A stretch of 19,210 bases of DNA. It comes from CAZSTA01 sp964609495 [NCBI: uncultured bacterium] (GTDB taxonomy: Bacteria > CAZSTA01). The translations under genes were made by a program, and so were the position numbers. The notes under the pieces are model-generated. The model was given only the letters and a program-made list of their open reading frames with translations. It was not told where the DNA came from and ran no database searches. The DNA lies in the NCBI GenBank assembly GCA_964609495.1, contig CAZSTA010000012.1:1-19210 (forward strand), given 5' to 3'. Each line of letters opens with the position of its first letter. Within the stretch, counting starts at the first letter, position 1. Below, piece by piece: positions 1-8,010 of the stretch.

Positions 1-60
1 ATTTTGCTTGGCGATCACATTATCCAATATAATAGTTACCGTCCATATCGCGTTGGCAGC

Positions 61-621
61 TCAATCTATGAAGTCACAGCCAGCGGAGCTGAATTCCATG
101 CGGTGGGACATCATCTCAACACCAAAACCGACACCAATTGAGATGCCAAGGCCCCATTGTATCTTTGGGTTGCCAGGCACGCCAAACCGTTCAGTACTCC
201 ACCCTTTGGGCGCTAGACGGAGGTTATCGTGCGCGGCGATCTTCCCTTCACCATCATATATATGTACTGCCTTCACGAAAGCGTCTGCTGAGCCCGTCCT
301 GAATCGAATCAAAACTGACCCAACCCGCAGACGATTCTCGTTGACAATCACTGGCGTCGGGATGGCGAAGTGAAACCAGTTTTCCATTCCTGATTTTCCT
401 TCAACTCGAATGTAAAAACCTGCGCGCCAAACTGAATCAACTCGATCCGGGTTTTCTATCTGCATGCTGTGACCGTGAACCCACATTGCATGTGCTAGTC
501 CAGGTGACGCTTGAGCGTTGCGAGCAAAAATAACTTCTCCTAAGGAAACACCCAAGAGACCAATCCCCGCATACTTTATTAAATCTCGTCTGTTAACTTT
601 CTCCCCTGTTACATCTTTCAT
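61..621 (-). CDS. Tat-exported DUF6623-like protein
   Basis: An exported protein of 186 residues, function unknown. The N-terminus has a twin-arginine signal: RRDLIK at residues 11-16, a hydrophobic stretch to about residue 33, and a likely cleavage after AQA (36-38). The mature part (HGHSMQIENPD, WFHFAIPTPVIV, VHIYDGEGKI, GLGISIGVGFG) resembles my recollection of the DUF6623 family, probably a beta-sandwich fold; that assignment is from memory and unconfirmed. An in-frame ATG exists 6 codons earlier (639), but a near-perfect Shine-Dalgarno (AGGAGGTGAT) lies between the two ATGs, so 621 is the better start. It has its own promoter at 768-796. Its codon choice looks less ATA/AGA-rich than its neighbours, which could mean separate acquisition; this is an impression, not a count. 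Confidence 0.8.
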   Translation of the reverse strand: MKDVTGEKVNRRDLIKYAGIGLLGVSLGEVIFARNAQASPGLAHAMWVHGHSMQIENPDRVDSVWRAGFYIRVEGKSGMENWFHFAIPTPVIVNENRLRVGSVLIRFRTGSADAFVKAVHIYDGEGKIAAHDNLRLAPKGWSTERFGVPGNPKIQWGLGISIGVGFGVEMMSHRMEFSSAGCDFID

Positions 622-767
622 CTTATCACCTCCTTTCATAGAATAAAAAATACCACCCCCGAATATAATGGCTGGTTTCGCTATTGGCTACTCTATAATC
701 CAAGCGACCAGATACGGACTATAAGATTATCGCCTCCACCTGGATGGATATTTAGTTGTCTATTTGT

Positions 768-796
768 AGTATATCAATATTACGGTCTTTTGTCAA
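768..796 (-). promoter_or_regulatory. sigma-70 promoter for the Tat-exported gene
   Basis: On the minus strand there is TTGACA (791-796), a 17-nt spacer, and TATACT (768-773): a perfect -35 and a near-consensus -10. Transcription would start near 761, giving a leader of about 140 nt before the ATG at 621. The -35 box lies inside the inverted repeat at 791-820. Confidence 0.75.
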
Positions 797-820
797 GTTT
801 GTGAATTATTTAACTTGACA
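791..820. promoter_or_regulatory. inverted repeat over the -35 box, possible operator
   Basis: TGTCAAGTT (791-799) and AACTTGACA (812-820) are perfect 9-bp inverted arms separated by 12 nt. The left arm contains the minus-strand -35 box. A second overlapping inverted pair, AACTTG (812-817) and CAAGTT (826-831), lies beside it. Centre-to-centre spacing of the 9-bp arms is 21 bp, about two helical turns, which suits a dimeric regulator. No regulator is encoded nearby, so the role is inferred. Confidence 0.4.
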
Positions 821-861
821 TAACACAAGTTGTGGGACAGTGAAAAGCGAAAAGCTATTTC

Positions 862-1088
862 AACTCCCCCTTATAAAATCTCATATAATCGCTTGCTAGC
901 CTCGTTCTGCTGAGGACTCATATAACGGCTGAAGATGCGAATCTCCTCATCGCCAACTCGAGACTGAGGAGGTGAGAGCCAGCACCATCCTGAAGGACCA
1001 TAATGTCTATATCAATTTCAGCAAAGACCTTCTTCCACAGATCGCCATATTCAGCGGGATCTAACTCCCCACTGAAACAGGCGGAGAT
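862..1088 (-). pseudogene. decayed partial copy of the DUF4434-like lipoprotein gene
   Basis: This stretch is a near-identical copy of two separate parts of the intact gene at 1447-2484. Bases 862-933 match 1457-1539 apart from lacking one unit of an 11-bp tandem repeat, and 937-1088 match 1724-1875; about 184 bp between them are missing. The copy has no start, no signal peptide and no N-terminal half. Loss of the 11-bp unit and the internal deletion break the frame. It is in the same orientation as the intact gene and is separated from it by the small zinc-ribbon gene. With the promoter region at 768-831 it accounts for the gene-free stretch 622-1122. Confidence 0.88.
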
Positions 1089-1122
1089 TTTGATTAAGAA
1101 ACTGGTGGCATAATAATTCTCC

Positions 1123-1332
1123 CTATTTCCTATCCGTGCTTACCTTTTCCGTATGTACCTTTTTTCGATCACTTTGTAGCGTTCCAAATAATTTAGTCCC
1201 ACAATTTTGACAGAGTTGCCACTCCGTTACCTCCTCTTCAAGTCCCCCCATCCACCTTATTTCTACAGTATAATAATCCCCACTTTCTACTGGAATTTCT
1301 TTACCACATTGATCACATAAAACAAAAAACAT
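1123..1332 (-). CDS. small zinc-ribbon protein
   Basis: A protein of 69 residues with two cysteine pairs, CDQC (6-9) and CQNC (41-44), a spacing typical of a zinc ribbon or treble clef. There is no signal peptide or membrane segment, so it is probably cytoplasmic. The start has a good Shine-Dalgarno (GAGGAGG) 6 to 7 nt upstream. The C-terminus is lysine-rich and polar. I do not recognise a specific family; nucleic-acid binding or protein interaction would be typical of such ribbons, but nothing here shows which. It lies 114 nt after the DUF4434-like gene, between that gene and its decayed copy, so it may belong to the end of the transporter operon or be transcribed alone. Confidence 0.65.
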   Translation of the reverse strand: MFFVLCDQCGKEIPVESGDYYTVEIRWMGGLEEEVTEWQLCQNCGTKLFGTLQSDRKKVHTEKVSTDRK

Positions 1333-1446
1333 TTTATCCTCCTCTTATTTTCAAGATTTATAATTCAAAGTTAACATAACAAAGATATTTCCCGATCATT
1401 AGAGTGACAGCGAATATCTATCTCCATATAAAATAGCTTCTCTATC

Positions 1447-2484
1447 TTACCTCTTTAACTCCCCCTTATAAAATCTCATATAATCCTCATATAATCGCTT
1501 GCTAGCCTCGTTCTGCTGAGGACTCATATAACGGCTGAACTCGAAGCATAAGATCTTATCCACATATTCCTCCTCAGCATCTATCTGCTCTAATACCTTC
1601 CCCAAGTCTGCGGTAACAACTTCTCTAGGCTTAGAATCGATCGGCCAGCCATGGATCTGATCGAATATCTCCAAGTATGACCATAGCTTAATCCCCTCAG
1701 ATTCACAAACCCTTTTGAGAGCCGCGAATCTCCTCATCGCCAACTCGAGACTGAGGAGGTGAGAGCCAGCACCATCCTGGAGGACCATAATGTCTATATC
1801 AGCGGAAGCAAAGATCTTCTTCCACAGATCGCCATATTCAGCGGGATCTAACTCCCCACTGAAATAGGCGGAGATAGCAACAGGTTTACCGCCGGAGGTC
1901 TGATGACAAAAAGCAGTGAGTTCCGCTATAAATTCGGTTAGCAGAACCCTCGTTTCATCGTTACGCGAGTATATATCCCCTATCTCGTAAGGTATATACC
2001 AACCAGCGAAGGAAGAGAATGAACTATACCTTTCCCATAGCTCCTTGACAACTTTCTTGTTCCTCCTCAGCTCTCCTTGAAGAAACTCCTCGTTAAACTC
2101 TCCTTTCCACCATATGGAAGTCATAGCCAACCCCAAAAATACTCTCATCCTCCTCTTTTCCGCACCTGTCAGAATAATGCGAACTGAATCGAAGGTATCG
2201 GAGGCTCTAGCTAGAGCCGAAGGGTAGTAGGCGAATGTGTCCCGCATCGACCATTGAATAACCATTGTATCAAAGCCGATAGCTTGCATAAAAGATAATT
2301 CCTGCTCCCAATCCGAAGTGGCGTAGGGAAGAGGGAACTGAATAAACGCTCCTGATATCCGACCTTCGGGGATAACTATTATTCTACTTTCAGAAGTGGG
2401 ACGCGATCTCCTACCACAGCTTGTTCCAAAGAAGGCTATAATAGATATTATAGTTAATAACAGTAGGATATTTCTCCTCAGCAA
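1447..2484 (-). CDS. DUF4434-like TIM-barrel lipoprotein
   Basis: A protein of 345 residues. A basic, hydrophobic N-terminus ends in FFGTSC, with C23 the likely lipidated cysteine, although glycine at -3 makes the lipobox imperfect. The mature start (GRISGAFIQFPLPYATSDWEQELSFMQAIGFDTMVIQWSM) has the look of DUF4434, a glycoside-hydrolase-like TIM barrel: a conserved strand, then an aligned Trp-Glu helix, then a strand ending QW. Candidate acidic residues recur (YIPYEIGD, WSYLEIFD, CFEFSR), but no catalytic pair can be proven by eye. The start is TTG, preceded by AGAGGAAG. It lies 24 nt after the isomerase-like gene. The 3' end carries an 11-bp tandem repeat (1475-1485, 1486-1496). A surface carbohydrate-related role is plausible next to a sugar-phosphate-isomerase-like enzyme, but is inferred. 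Confidence 0.75.
   Translation of the reverse strand: MLRRNILLLLTIISIIAFFGTSCGRRSRPTSESRIIVIPEGRISGAFIQFPLPYATSDWEQELSFMQAIGFDTMVIQWSMRDTFAYYPSALARASDTFDSVRIILTGAEKRRMRVFLGLAMTSIWWKGEFNEEFLQGELRRNKKVVKELWERYSSFSSFAGWYIPYEIGDIYSRNDETRVLLTEFIAELTAFCHQTSGGKPVAISAYFSGELDPAEYGDLWKKIFASADIDIMVLQDGAGSHLLSLELAMRRFAALKRVCESEGIKLWSYLEIFDQIHGWPIDSKPREVVTADLGKVLEQIDAEEEYVDKILCFEFSRYMSPQQNEASKRLYEDYMRFYKGELKR
1475..1496. repeat. 11-bp tandem duplication
   Basis: CTCATATAATC occurs twice back to back inside the last codons of the DUF4434-like gene. The decayed copy at 862-1088 has only one unit, so the unit number changed after the duplication. Since 11 is not a multiple of 3, gain or loss shifts the frame and rewrites the C-terminus. 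Confidence 0.85.
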
Positions 2485-2508
2485 TCTTCACACTTCCTCT
2501 GTCTGACT

Positions 2509-3348
2509 CTATCCGATCTCGCTCAATATCTTTTTCGTGTTCTCTATACTCTTCTCCAATCCCACCTTAGCATCGCCTATTCCCTCGAACTCGATCGATA
2601 AGTATTCGGAGTAGCCTGCGGATTTAAGTTCTCCTAATACCGAGGATAGATCAACTATCCCCTCTCCTACCGCTGTGCCTTGAAAGAAACCACCACTTAG
2701 GGATGGATAGGAATGAGGAGTCCCTTCAGGAACTGGCTTGAAGTCCTTGAGATGGACATTGGCGGTAAGAGGAGCTAAAACTTTTGCGGCCTCCTTGGGC
2801 TTCTCATCGACTAGGAGGAAGTTGCCAGTATCAAAGGTAGCTCGTAGATAGCGACTGCCAACCTCATCGATGATCCCTTTGATCTGGGAACTTTTCCCTG
2901 CCAGTAACCCATGATTCTCAAGAGCTAAGACGATATCATACTTCTCAGCTATAGCGGCACCCTTCCGCAAGCCGTCAACGATCCATCCTCGGGCCTCATC
3001 AAAGGAGAACCCCTCCTTCAAATTACCGCTGAAGACTCGGATCACTTCCGCACCTAACTTTTGCGCGATCTCCGAACTTCTCTCGATATAGTCTGCTATA
3101 GCCTCTCTCTTCCCCTTATCATCCACTACAAAATCATTGCTTATCGCATAAGCAGAGACTGCTAACGAACTCCCCTTAATATAATCCACTACCTGGGGTA
3201 GCTCCTCGTCCTCCTTCTTCCAGAAGAAATCGAGCAACTCAACCCCTTGAATACCTATAGTCTCTGCATACCTCAAAAAGTCCATAACATCCATCTCGCC
3301 TCTTTGGAAGTAGCTAACTACACTCCACATACTTGCTCCTATTTTCAC
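2509..3348 (-). CDS. xylose-isomerase-like TIM-barrel (sugar phosphate isomerase/epimerase family)
   Basis: A cytoplasmic enzyme of the AP-endonuclease-2/xylose-isomerase-like superfamily, about 279 residues, the usual family length. Counted from an upstream in-frame GTG at 3354, the expected metal ligands are visible at strand ends: E146 (LALENHG), D175 (TFDTGN), H201 (VHLKD) and a glutamate in LSIEFEG (E255 or E257). The family isomerises or epimerises sugars, hydroxyacids or inositol derivatives; the substrate cannot be read from sequence. Of two in-frame GTG codons (3354, 3348), the second is better spaced (7 nt) from AAGGAGG, which itself overlaps the end of the sigma gene, so I chose 3348. 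Tight linkage to sigma factor, transporter and DUF4434-like lipoprotein suggests one operon for uptake and processing of an organic substrate. Confidence 0.85.
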   Translation of the reverse strand: MKIGASMWSVVSYFQRGEMDVMDFLRYAETIGIQGVELLDFFWKKEDEELPQVVDYIKGSSLAVSAYAISNDFVVDDKGKREAIADYIERSSEIAQKLGAEVIRVFSGNLKEGFSFDEARGWIVDGLRKGAAIAEKYDIVLALENHGLLAGKSSQIKGIIDEVGSRYLRATFDTGNFLLVDEKPKEAAKVLAPLTANVHLKDFKPVPEGTPHSYPSLSGGFFQGTAVGEGIVDLSSVLGELKSAGYSEYLSIEFEGIGDAKVGLEKSIENTKKILSEIG

Positions 3349-3360
3349 CTTCACTCCTCC

Positions 3361-4212
3361 TTAATCCAGATATAGATATTCTCTTAACCGCATAATTCGC
3401 TTAGAACTCTTAAGTTTTCGCAAAGCTCTGTTCTCGATCTGTCGAACCCTCTCCCTGGTGATATTAAACTCCTTGCTTACCGCTTCTAGAGTGCGAGGTT
3501 GACCATCGAGTAAGCCGAAACGTAATCTGATGATATGCTCCTCCCGAGGCGTGAGCCTACTCCTTAGAAGCTCGTCTATCTCTCTCCTCAGGAACGCTCG
3601 AGAGTATTCCTCTTCTGGAGTGAGAGTCTTTTCATCCACCAAGAAATCTACCAAAGGACTCGATTCTTCCTCCCCGACCAGCTTCTCCAAGGAGATTGGA
3701 GCTCGAAAGATATATATAATATCATCTAATCGCTTCCTTGATATACCAAGTTCCTTAGCGACCTCTTCTACCATAGGCTCTCGGCCTAATTCCTGTTCCA
3801 TCTCCTGGGAGACCCTGATATACCTACTCAATATCTCCATCAAATTGACGGGAACCCGAATCAATCTGGAATGCCTAGCGATCGCTCTCGTAATCCGTTG
3901 CTTTATCCACCAAATAGCATAAGTGCTGAACTTGAATCCTCTCTTGAACTCGAATTTCTCAACAGCCTTGATCAGTCCTTGATTCCCCTCCTGGATGAGA
4001 TCGAGAAATGGCAATCCCTGCCCTATATACTTCTTAGCGACATTGACGACCAAACGAAGATTAGCTTCGATCATCCTCTTCCTCGCAGCCTCATCGCCAA
4101 ATCTCAATCGCTGGCTTAGGCCCATCTCCTCTTCAACAGTAAGAAGCGGAATTTGACTTATCTCTTCCAGATATATTTTGAGTAGATCATCCGAATCGAT
4201 ATCTTCAGCCAA
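3361..4212 (-). CDS. RNA polymerase sigma factor, sigma-70 group 1/2
   Basis: A protein of 283 residues with the domains of a primary-like sigma factor. Region 1.2 is at about 7-30 ([16 protein letters not shown]), region 2 at about 48-115 ([40 protein letters not shown] for 2.3/2.4), region 3 at about 117-195, and region 4 at about 215-280, with the -35-reading helix-turn-helix at 240-266 ([27 protein letters not shown]). Region 1.1 and the non-conserved insert are absent, so it is shorter than a typical RpoD; it could be a compact primary sigma or an RpoS-like group 2 factor. The only in-frame start is TTG at 4212, preceded in frame by a stop. It sits 18 nt after the second transporter ATPase and 12 nt before the chosen isomerase start, inside the transporter operon, an unusual position for a housekeeping sigma. 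Confidence 0.93.
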   Translation of the reverse strand: MAEDIDSDDLLKIYLEEISQIPLLTVEEEMGLSQRLRFGDEAARKRMIEANLRLVVNVAKKYIGQGLPFLDLIQEGNQGLIKAVEKFEFKRGFKFSTYAIWWIKQRITRAIARHSRLIRVPVNLMEILSRYIRVSQEMEQELGREPMVEEVAKELGISRKRLDDIIYIFRAPISLEKLVGEEESSPLVDFLVDEKTLTPEEEYSRAFLRREIDELLRSRLTPREEHIIRLRFGLLDGQPRTLEAVSKEFNITRERVRQIENRALRKLKSSKRIMRLREYLYLD

Positions 4213-4230
4213 CTCTCACCATTCCCTTTC

Positions 4231-5217
4231 CTAGATGTGGAGGTGACAAGCAACGAAGTGGCCTCCCCCAACATCCTTGAATTCGGGTTCTTCCTGCTTA
4301 CATATCGGCATTACATAGCGACATCTCGTATTGAAGCGACACGCGGGTGGAGGATCGATCGGACTGGGCGGATCGCCCTCTAGGATGATCCTCTCCTTCT
4401 TGACAGTAGGGTCAGGAATAGGAACTGCGGATAATAACGCTTGAGTATAAGGATGCAGAGGGTTCTTATACAATTCATTACTCTGCGCTAACTCAACCAC
4501 TTTCCCCAGATACATAACCGCCACTCTATTGCTTATATGCTCTACTACGCTCAGATCATGAGCGATAAAGAGATAGGTCAAGCCAAACTTATCTTGAAGA
4601 TCCTCCAGGAGGTTAATAACTTGAGCTTGGATGGAAACATCAAGAGCCGATACTGGCTCATCAGCTATGACCAATTTTGGATCCACCGCTAAAGCTCTAG
4701 CGACTCCGATCCTCTGCCTCTGCCCCCCGGAAAACTCATGGGGATACCTTCTCATATGTTGAGCGCGTAATCCTACGGTCTCCAACAATTGTAAGACCTT
4801 CTCTTCTCTTTCCCTACCCTTAGCCAGATCGTGTATGATCATCGCCTCCCCCACTATATCTCCCACAGTCATTCTTGGATTCAGGGAGGCATAAGGGTCC
4901 TGAAAGATGATCTGCATATCGCGACGTAGAGCGCGCATATCTTCCTTATCGAGAGCGAAGACATCTTTACCCTCGAAATATACCTTGCCTGCCGTAGGTT
5001 CGAGCAAACGTAGGATAACTCTTCCGGTGGTAGTCTTACCACAACCGCTCTCTCCCACTAAGCCGAGTGTTTCCCCTCGTTTAATAGTAAAGCTCACCCC
5101 ATCGACTGCCCTAACATTAGCCAATACTCGGGAGAATAATCCTCCCCTGATGGGAAAATATTTCTTTAGGTTCTGAACAATTAATATATCCTCTCCATTA
5201 GAACTCTGATCAAACAT
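4231..5217 (-). CDS. dppF: peptide/nickel-type ABC transporter ATPase 2 (DppF/OppF)
   Basis: A cytoplasmic ATP-binding subunit of 328 residues. Walker A GESGCGKT is at 55-62, the Q-loop FQDP at 105-108, the signature FSGGQ at 162-166, Walker B LVIADE at 182-187 and the H-loop histidine at 220. The C-terminal oligopeptide-transporter extension contains [14 protein letters not shown], the cysteine set seen in DppD/DppF-type ATPases and linked in some members to an iron-sulfur cluster. It would pair with the ATPase encoded 15 nt upstream and power the two permeases. The Shine-Dalgarno is GGAGAG 8 nt before ATG. Substrate class (di- or oligopeptide, or a glycan, as in many related thermophile systems) cannot be decided from the ATPase. 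Confidence 0.93.
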   Translation of the reverse strand: MFDQSSNGEDILIVQNLKKYFPIRGGLFSRVLANVRAVDGVSFTIKRGETLGLVGESGCGKTTTGRVILRLLEPTAGKVYFEGKDVFALDKEDMRALRRDMQIIFQDPYASLNPRMTVGDIVGEAMIIHDLAKGREREEKVLQLLETVGLRAQHMRRYPHEFSGGQRQRIGVARALAVDPKLVIADEPVSALDVSIQAQVINLLEDLQDKFGLTYLFIAHDLSVVEHISNRVAVMYLGKVVELAQSNELYKNPLHPYTQALLSAVPIPDPTVKKERIILEGDPPSPIDPPPACRFNTRCRYVMPICKQEEPEFKDVGGGHFVACHLHI

Positions 5218-5232
5218 TTACTTCACTCTCCG

Positions 5233-6270
5233 TTATGCTGTAGTCTTATATTGCCTGATAGCTCTATCATACTCTAATTCCTTATATCTCCAACATCTAA
5301 CCAGATGCCCATCTTCGGCTTCCTCTAGCGGAGGCTCCTCATCTCGACATTTATCCACCACAAAAGGACATCGCGGATTAAATTTACATCCACTGGGGAG
5401 ATTAAGCGGGTTGGGAACTATCCCCTCGATAACCCTTAGACGCTCCTTATGCTCCGCATCTAAGTCGAGACGAGGAATTGATCCTAAAAGACCAATGGAA
5501 TATGGATGCTGAGGATTCTTGAATACCGTATAGGCATCTGCATATTCAACCGCTCTCCCCGCATACATAACCACCACTCTATCCGATACCTCAGCGATGA
5601 CACCTAAATTGTGAGTGATCATCAACATCGCCATCCCCAATCGCTCTTGCAGGTCGGAGATCAGCTCCAATATCTGAGCTTGGATAGTAACATCGAGCGC
5701 TGTTGTCGGCTCATCGGCGATGAGTAGCTCAGGATTGCAGGAGAGAGCCATCGCGATCATAACCCTTTGCCTCATTCCTCCGCTCATCTGATGAGGATAT
5801 TCTCTGATTCGTCGCTCTGCCTCTGAGATCCCCACTAAATCCAACATCTCAATGGTCTTATTCAATGCGGCTCTCTTATTCAAACCCTGATGGAGCATTA
5901 TCGCCTCGGCGACCTGATCCCCGATAGTATAGACTGGGTTAAGGGAGGTCATAGGCTCCTGAAAGATCATCGCTATCCTATTTCCTCGGATCTTTCGCAT
6001 CTCCGCCTCGCTCAGTTTGAGTAGATCCTGTCCTTGGAACACAATGGTTCCCTCAACGATCTTCCCCGGAGGACTGGGGATCAGACGCATAATGGAGAGA
6101 GAGCTGACGCTCTTCCCACAACCGCTCTCTCCCACCATTCCCAAGGTCTCCCCCTTTCTGATATCGAAATCCACTCCATCAACAGCTCTGACTATGCCAT
6201 CCTCGGTATAGAAATAGGTTTTAAGATCCTTAACATCAACTAATATCTCCCCATCGTTATTATTCGTCAT
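5233..6270 (-). CDS. dppD: peptide/nickel-type ABC transporter ATPase 1 (DppD/OppD)
   Basis: An ATP-binding subunit of 345 residues. Walker A GESGCGKS is at 47-54, the Q-loop FQEP at 103-106, the signature MSGGM at 162-166, Walker B LLIADE at 182-187 and the H-loop histidine at 220. The C-terminal region has [14 protein letters not shown] and a final RCW, as in DppD-like subunits. The best Shine-Dalgarno (AAGGAGT) lies about 12 nt before the ATG, so spacing is long; a weaker AAAGAG is closer. The gene is separated from permease 2 by the MNT gene and the HEPN remnant (6319-6858), an insertion into an otherwise compact operon. The second ATPase gene follows after 15 nt. Confidence 0.93.
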   Translation of the reverse strand: MTNNNDGEILVDVKDLKTYFYTEDGIVRAVDGVDFDIRKGETLGMVGESGCGKSVSSLSIMRLIPSPPGKIVEGTIVFQGQDLLKLSEAEMRKIRGNRIAMIFQEPMTSLNPVYTIGDQVAEAIMLHQGLNKRAALNKTIEMLDLVGISEAERRIREYPHQMSGGMRQRVMIAMALSCNPELLIADEPTTALDVTIQAQILELISDLQERLGMAMLMITHNLGVIAEVSDRVVVMYAGRAVEYADAYTVFKNPQHPYSIGLLGSIPRLDLDAEHKERLRVIEGIVPNPLNLPSGCKFNPRCPFVVDKCRDEEPPLEEAEDGHLVRCWRYKELEYDRAIRQYKTTA

Positions 6271-6318
6271 TTTAACTCTTTACTCCTTCCATCATATAAG
6301 CAAATTGATCGCTCTCAG

Positions 6319-6530
6319 TTACAATTTGTTTTCTGTATATTCACTGATGAATTTATATATATTCCTCGCAATTTCTAGCGCTTCTTCGGCATTAGCTCTA
6401 CTATCAGGCTCTTCTCTACAACTTGGTGAGATAAGAAACAAACCTGAGAATAAAATTCATTATCCAAGCCTAATTTGGCAAATTCCAGATCATCTCCTGC
6501 TTTTGATAGCCAGAGTTCAAACTCCTCCAT
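6319..6530 (-). pseudogene. HEPN toxin remnant with internal deletion
   Basis: Starting at ATG 6530, which overlaps the end of the MNT gene by 14 nt, frame 1 reads a HEPN N-terminus (EFELWLSKAGDDLEFAKLGL, then CFLSHQVVEKS) and stops at 6375 after 51 residues. In another frame the sequence resumes as PDSRANAEEALEIARNIYKF and continues to a stop at 6319, the usual C-terminal end of HEPN (PF05168-like) proteins. Such proteins are about 120-135 residues; here the middle, normally holding the THDL and TRYPD-type segment and much of the active-site region, is missing and the ends are joined out of frame. The product should be inactive as an RNase toxin. Confidence 0.8.
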
Positions 6531-6858
6531 CGTATATAACCTTTCCCTTCTTCAATATTTCCTCTCTAAAAAATAGGCTCTTCTCACAAGCCCTCTCATA
6601 TTCTTCAGGAGTATATACTATGATATCCGCACCTACATCGTGGTCACAGAGTAAAGCCACCTCTCTCAATCTATCAAAGAATCCTTTAGGCGTCTCTTTG
6701 ATTACCAATAGATCGATATCGCTAGTCTCGGTGATATTCCCGCTAGCCATTGAGCCAAAGAGGATTATCTTCTCCGGATGATATTTCTCTTTAAGAGAAG
6801 CGACGATCTTCTCAAGATTATATTCTAATCTTTGTTTTCTCTGTAGAACTGTAGTCAT
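6517..6858 (-). CDS. MNT-type minimal nucleotidyltransferase (MntA-like antitoxin)
   Basis: A protein of 113 residues. It has the polymerase-beta-like core FGSMASGNITETSDIDLLV with G35-S36 followed by 10 residues and then D47 and D49, exactly the GSX10DXD pattern of MntA antitoxins that neutralise HEPN (HepT) toxins by adding AMP. A third acid is plausible in GADIIVYTPEEY. The gene is complete, but its HEPN partner, directly downstream and overlapping by 14 nt, is broken. The Shine-Dalgarno is weak, so expression may depend on read-through from permease 2, 36 nt upstream. It interrupts the transporter operon. It may be a relic, or may still act against HEPN toxins elsewhere in the genome. Confidence 0.88.
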   Translation of the reverse strand: MTTVLQRKQRLEYNLEKIVASLKEKYHPEKIILFGSMASGNITETSDIDLLVIKETPKGFFDRLREVALLCDHDVGADIIVYTPEEYERACEKSLFFREEILKKGKVIYDGGV

Positions 6859-6894
6859 AATTATAAACCAGCAACAAGGAGTCCAAAACTCTGA

Positions 6895-8010
6895 TTATCC
6901 CATCGCTCTCCCGTGCGCTCTCGGATCGAGGGCATCGCGCACGCCATCACCGAAGAAGTTAAAGGCCAAAACTGCGGTGAAGATGAAGAATCCGGGAGAT
7001 ATTATCCAGGGGAAGGAGACTAAAACCCTCACTTGTTGAGCCGCTCTCAACATCAATCCCCAACTAGCTTGAGGCTCCTGAATCCCTACCCCGAGGAAGC
7101 TAAGGACAACCTCTCCTAATATATAACCAGGGATCGATAGGGTAGCCCCAACGATCACATAGGTCATAGTACTCGGGAGGATATGCTTGATTATGAGCCG
7201 AAGCGTGTTTGCCCCCATCGCCTCGGCGGCCACTACGAAATCCCGCTGTTTTATGGAGAGCACCATCCCTCGAATAACACGAGCTGCCCCTGCCCAACCG
7301 ATAAAACCGAAGATACATACTAAGACTAGATAGATCATAGCCGAGGACATAGAAAGAGGAAGAGCCGCTCTGATAGCTAAGATCAGATATAGTCCAGGGA
7401 CGGACATTAGGATCTCGCATAGCCTCATCATAAACCAATCCATCTTCCCCCCAAAATAGCCCGATATACCCCCGAACAATAGTCCCAAGGAGTAGGTGAT
7501 CGCTATGCCAAATAGACCTATCGATAGCGAGATCCGAGAGCCGAATAGGATGCGCGAGAAGACACAACGTCCTAAGATATCAGTTCCTAAAATATAGATA
7601 TTAGCTGGTTCTTCAACCCCGAAGAGGTGGATATCCCAGGGGATCAAACCAAACATCTTATATTTTGTTCCCCTGACAAAGAAATGGATATAATATTTTT
7701 CGCCTTTGACTGTTTCATATCTCTTTTGAATCATATCGGCTAACTTGTAGTTATAGACGAAGGGACGAAGGCTGAAATGTCCCTCTTCATCGAAAAAGTG
7801 TATCGCGGTGGGAGGATGATAGGACTTCTTCCTATTCTGAGTGTTCTCACCGTAAGGGGTAACGAAGTCCGCAAAGATCGCCAAAGTATAGAATATAATG
7901 AGTAGAATTCCTCCCAATACCGCCATCTGATTTCGATGAAATCTCTTCCAGAAGCCGATCCCCATCTTTGATTCTTTAGTTCCTATTTTCTTCTCCATAT
8001 CAATTTTCAC
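6895..8010 (-). CDS. dppC: peptide-type ABC transporter permease 2 (DppC/OppC)
   Basis: An inner-membrane permease of 371 residues, longer than a standard DppC (about 300). The excess is a loop of roughly 100 residues between the first membrane segment (about 31-50) and the conserved LGTDILGRCVFSRILFGSR entry to the transmembrane core; this extended first external loop occurs in some DppC relatives. Further hydrophobic segments follow, with the ATPase-contacting EAA motif at AAEAMGANTLRLIIKHILP and a C-terminal LNFFGDGVRDALDPR. Start choice is uncertain: GTG at 8010 has GGAG only 3 nt upstream, while ATG at 7998 has no well-placed ribosome site. The gene begins inside the PIN remnant, so its original leader may have been altered by that insertion or deletion. 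Confidence 0.92.
   Translation of the reverse strand: MKIDMEKKIGTKESKMGIGFWKRFHRNQMAVLGGILLIIFYTLAIFADFVTPYGENTQNRKKSYHPPTAIHFFDEEGHFSLRPFVYNYKLADMIQKRYETVKGEKYYIHFFVRGTKYKMFGLIPWDIHLFGVEEPANIYILGTDILGRCVFSRILFGSRISLSIGLFGIAITYSLGLLFGGISGYFGGKMDWFMMRLCEILMSVPGLYLILAIRAALPLSMSSAMIYLVLVCIFGFIGWAGAARVIRGMVLSIKQRDFVVAAEAMGANTLRLIIKHILPSTMTYVIVGATLSIPGYILGEVVLSFLGVGIQEPQASWGLMLRAAQQVRVLVSFPWIISPGFFIFTAVLAFNFFGDGVRDALDPRAHGRAMG

Noticed and set aside
815-843. Plus-strand promoter beginning with TTGACA at 815-820
   Set aside because: No -10-like hexamer occurs at 16-18 nt spacing (CAGTGA at 17), and no plus-strand gene follows.
1357-1385. Promoter for the zinc-ribbon gene
   Set aside because: A TATAAA -10 candidate exists (1357-1362), but the hexamer 17 nt upstream is TCTTTG, too weak to call.
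3530-4119. Plus-strand frames of 130 and 82 residues
   Set aside because: Both are antisense to the sigma factor gene and have low-complexity serine- and leucine-rich products.
6305-6781. 158-residue plus-strand frame
   Set aside because: It is antisense to the MNT gene and the HEPN remnant, which show clear conserved motifs on the minus strand; no ribosome site supports it.
7100-7567. 155-residue open frame inside permease 2
   Set aside because: It lies entirely within the well-supported dppC gene in another frame, and its protein has no recognisable family features.
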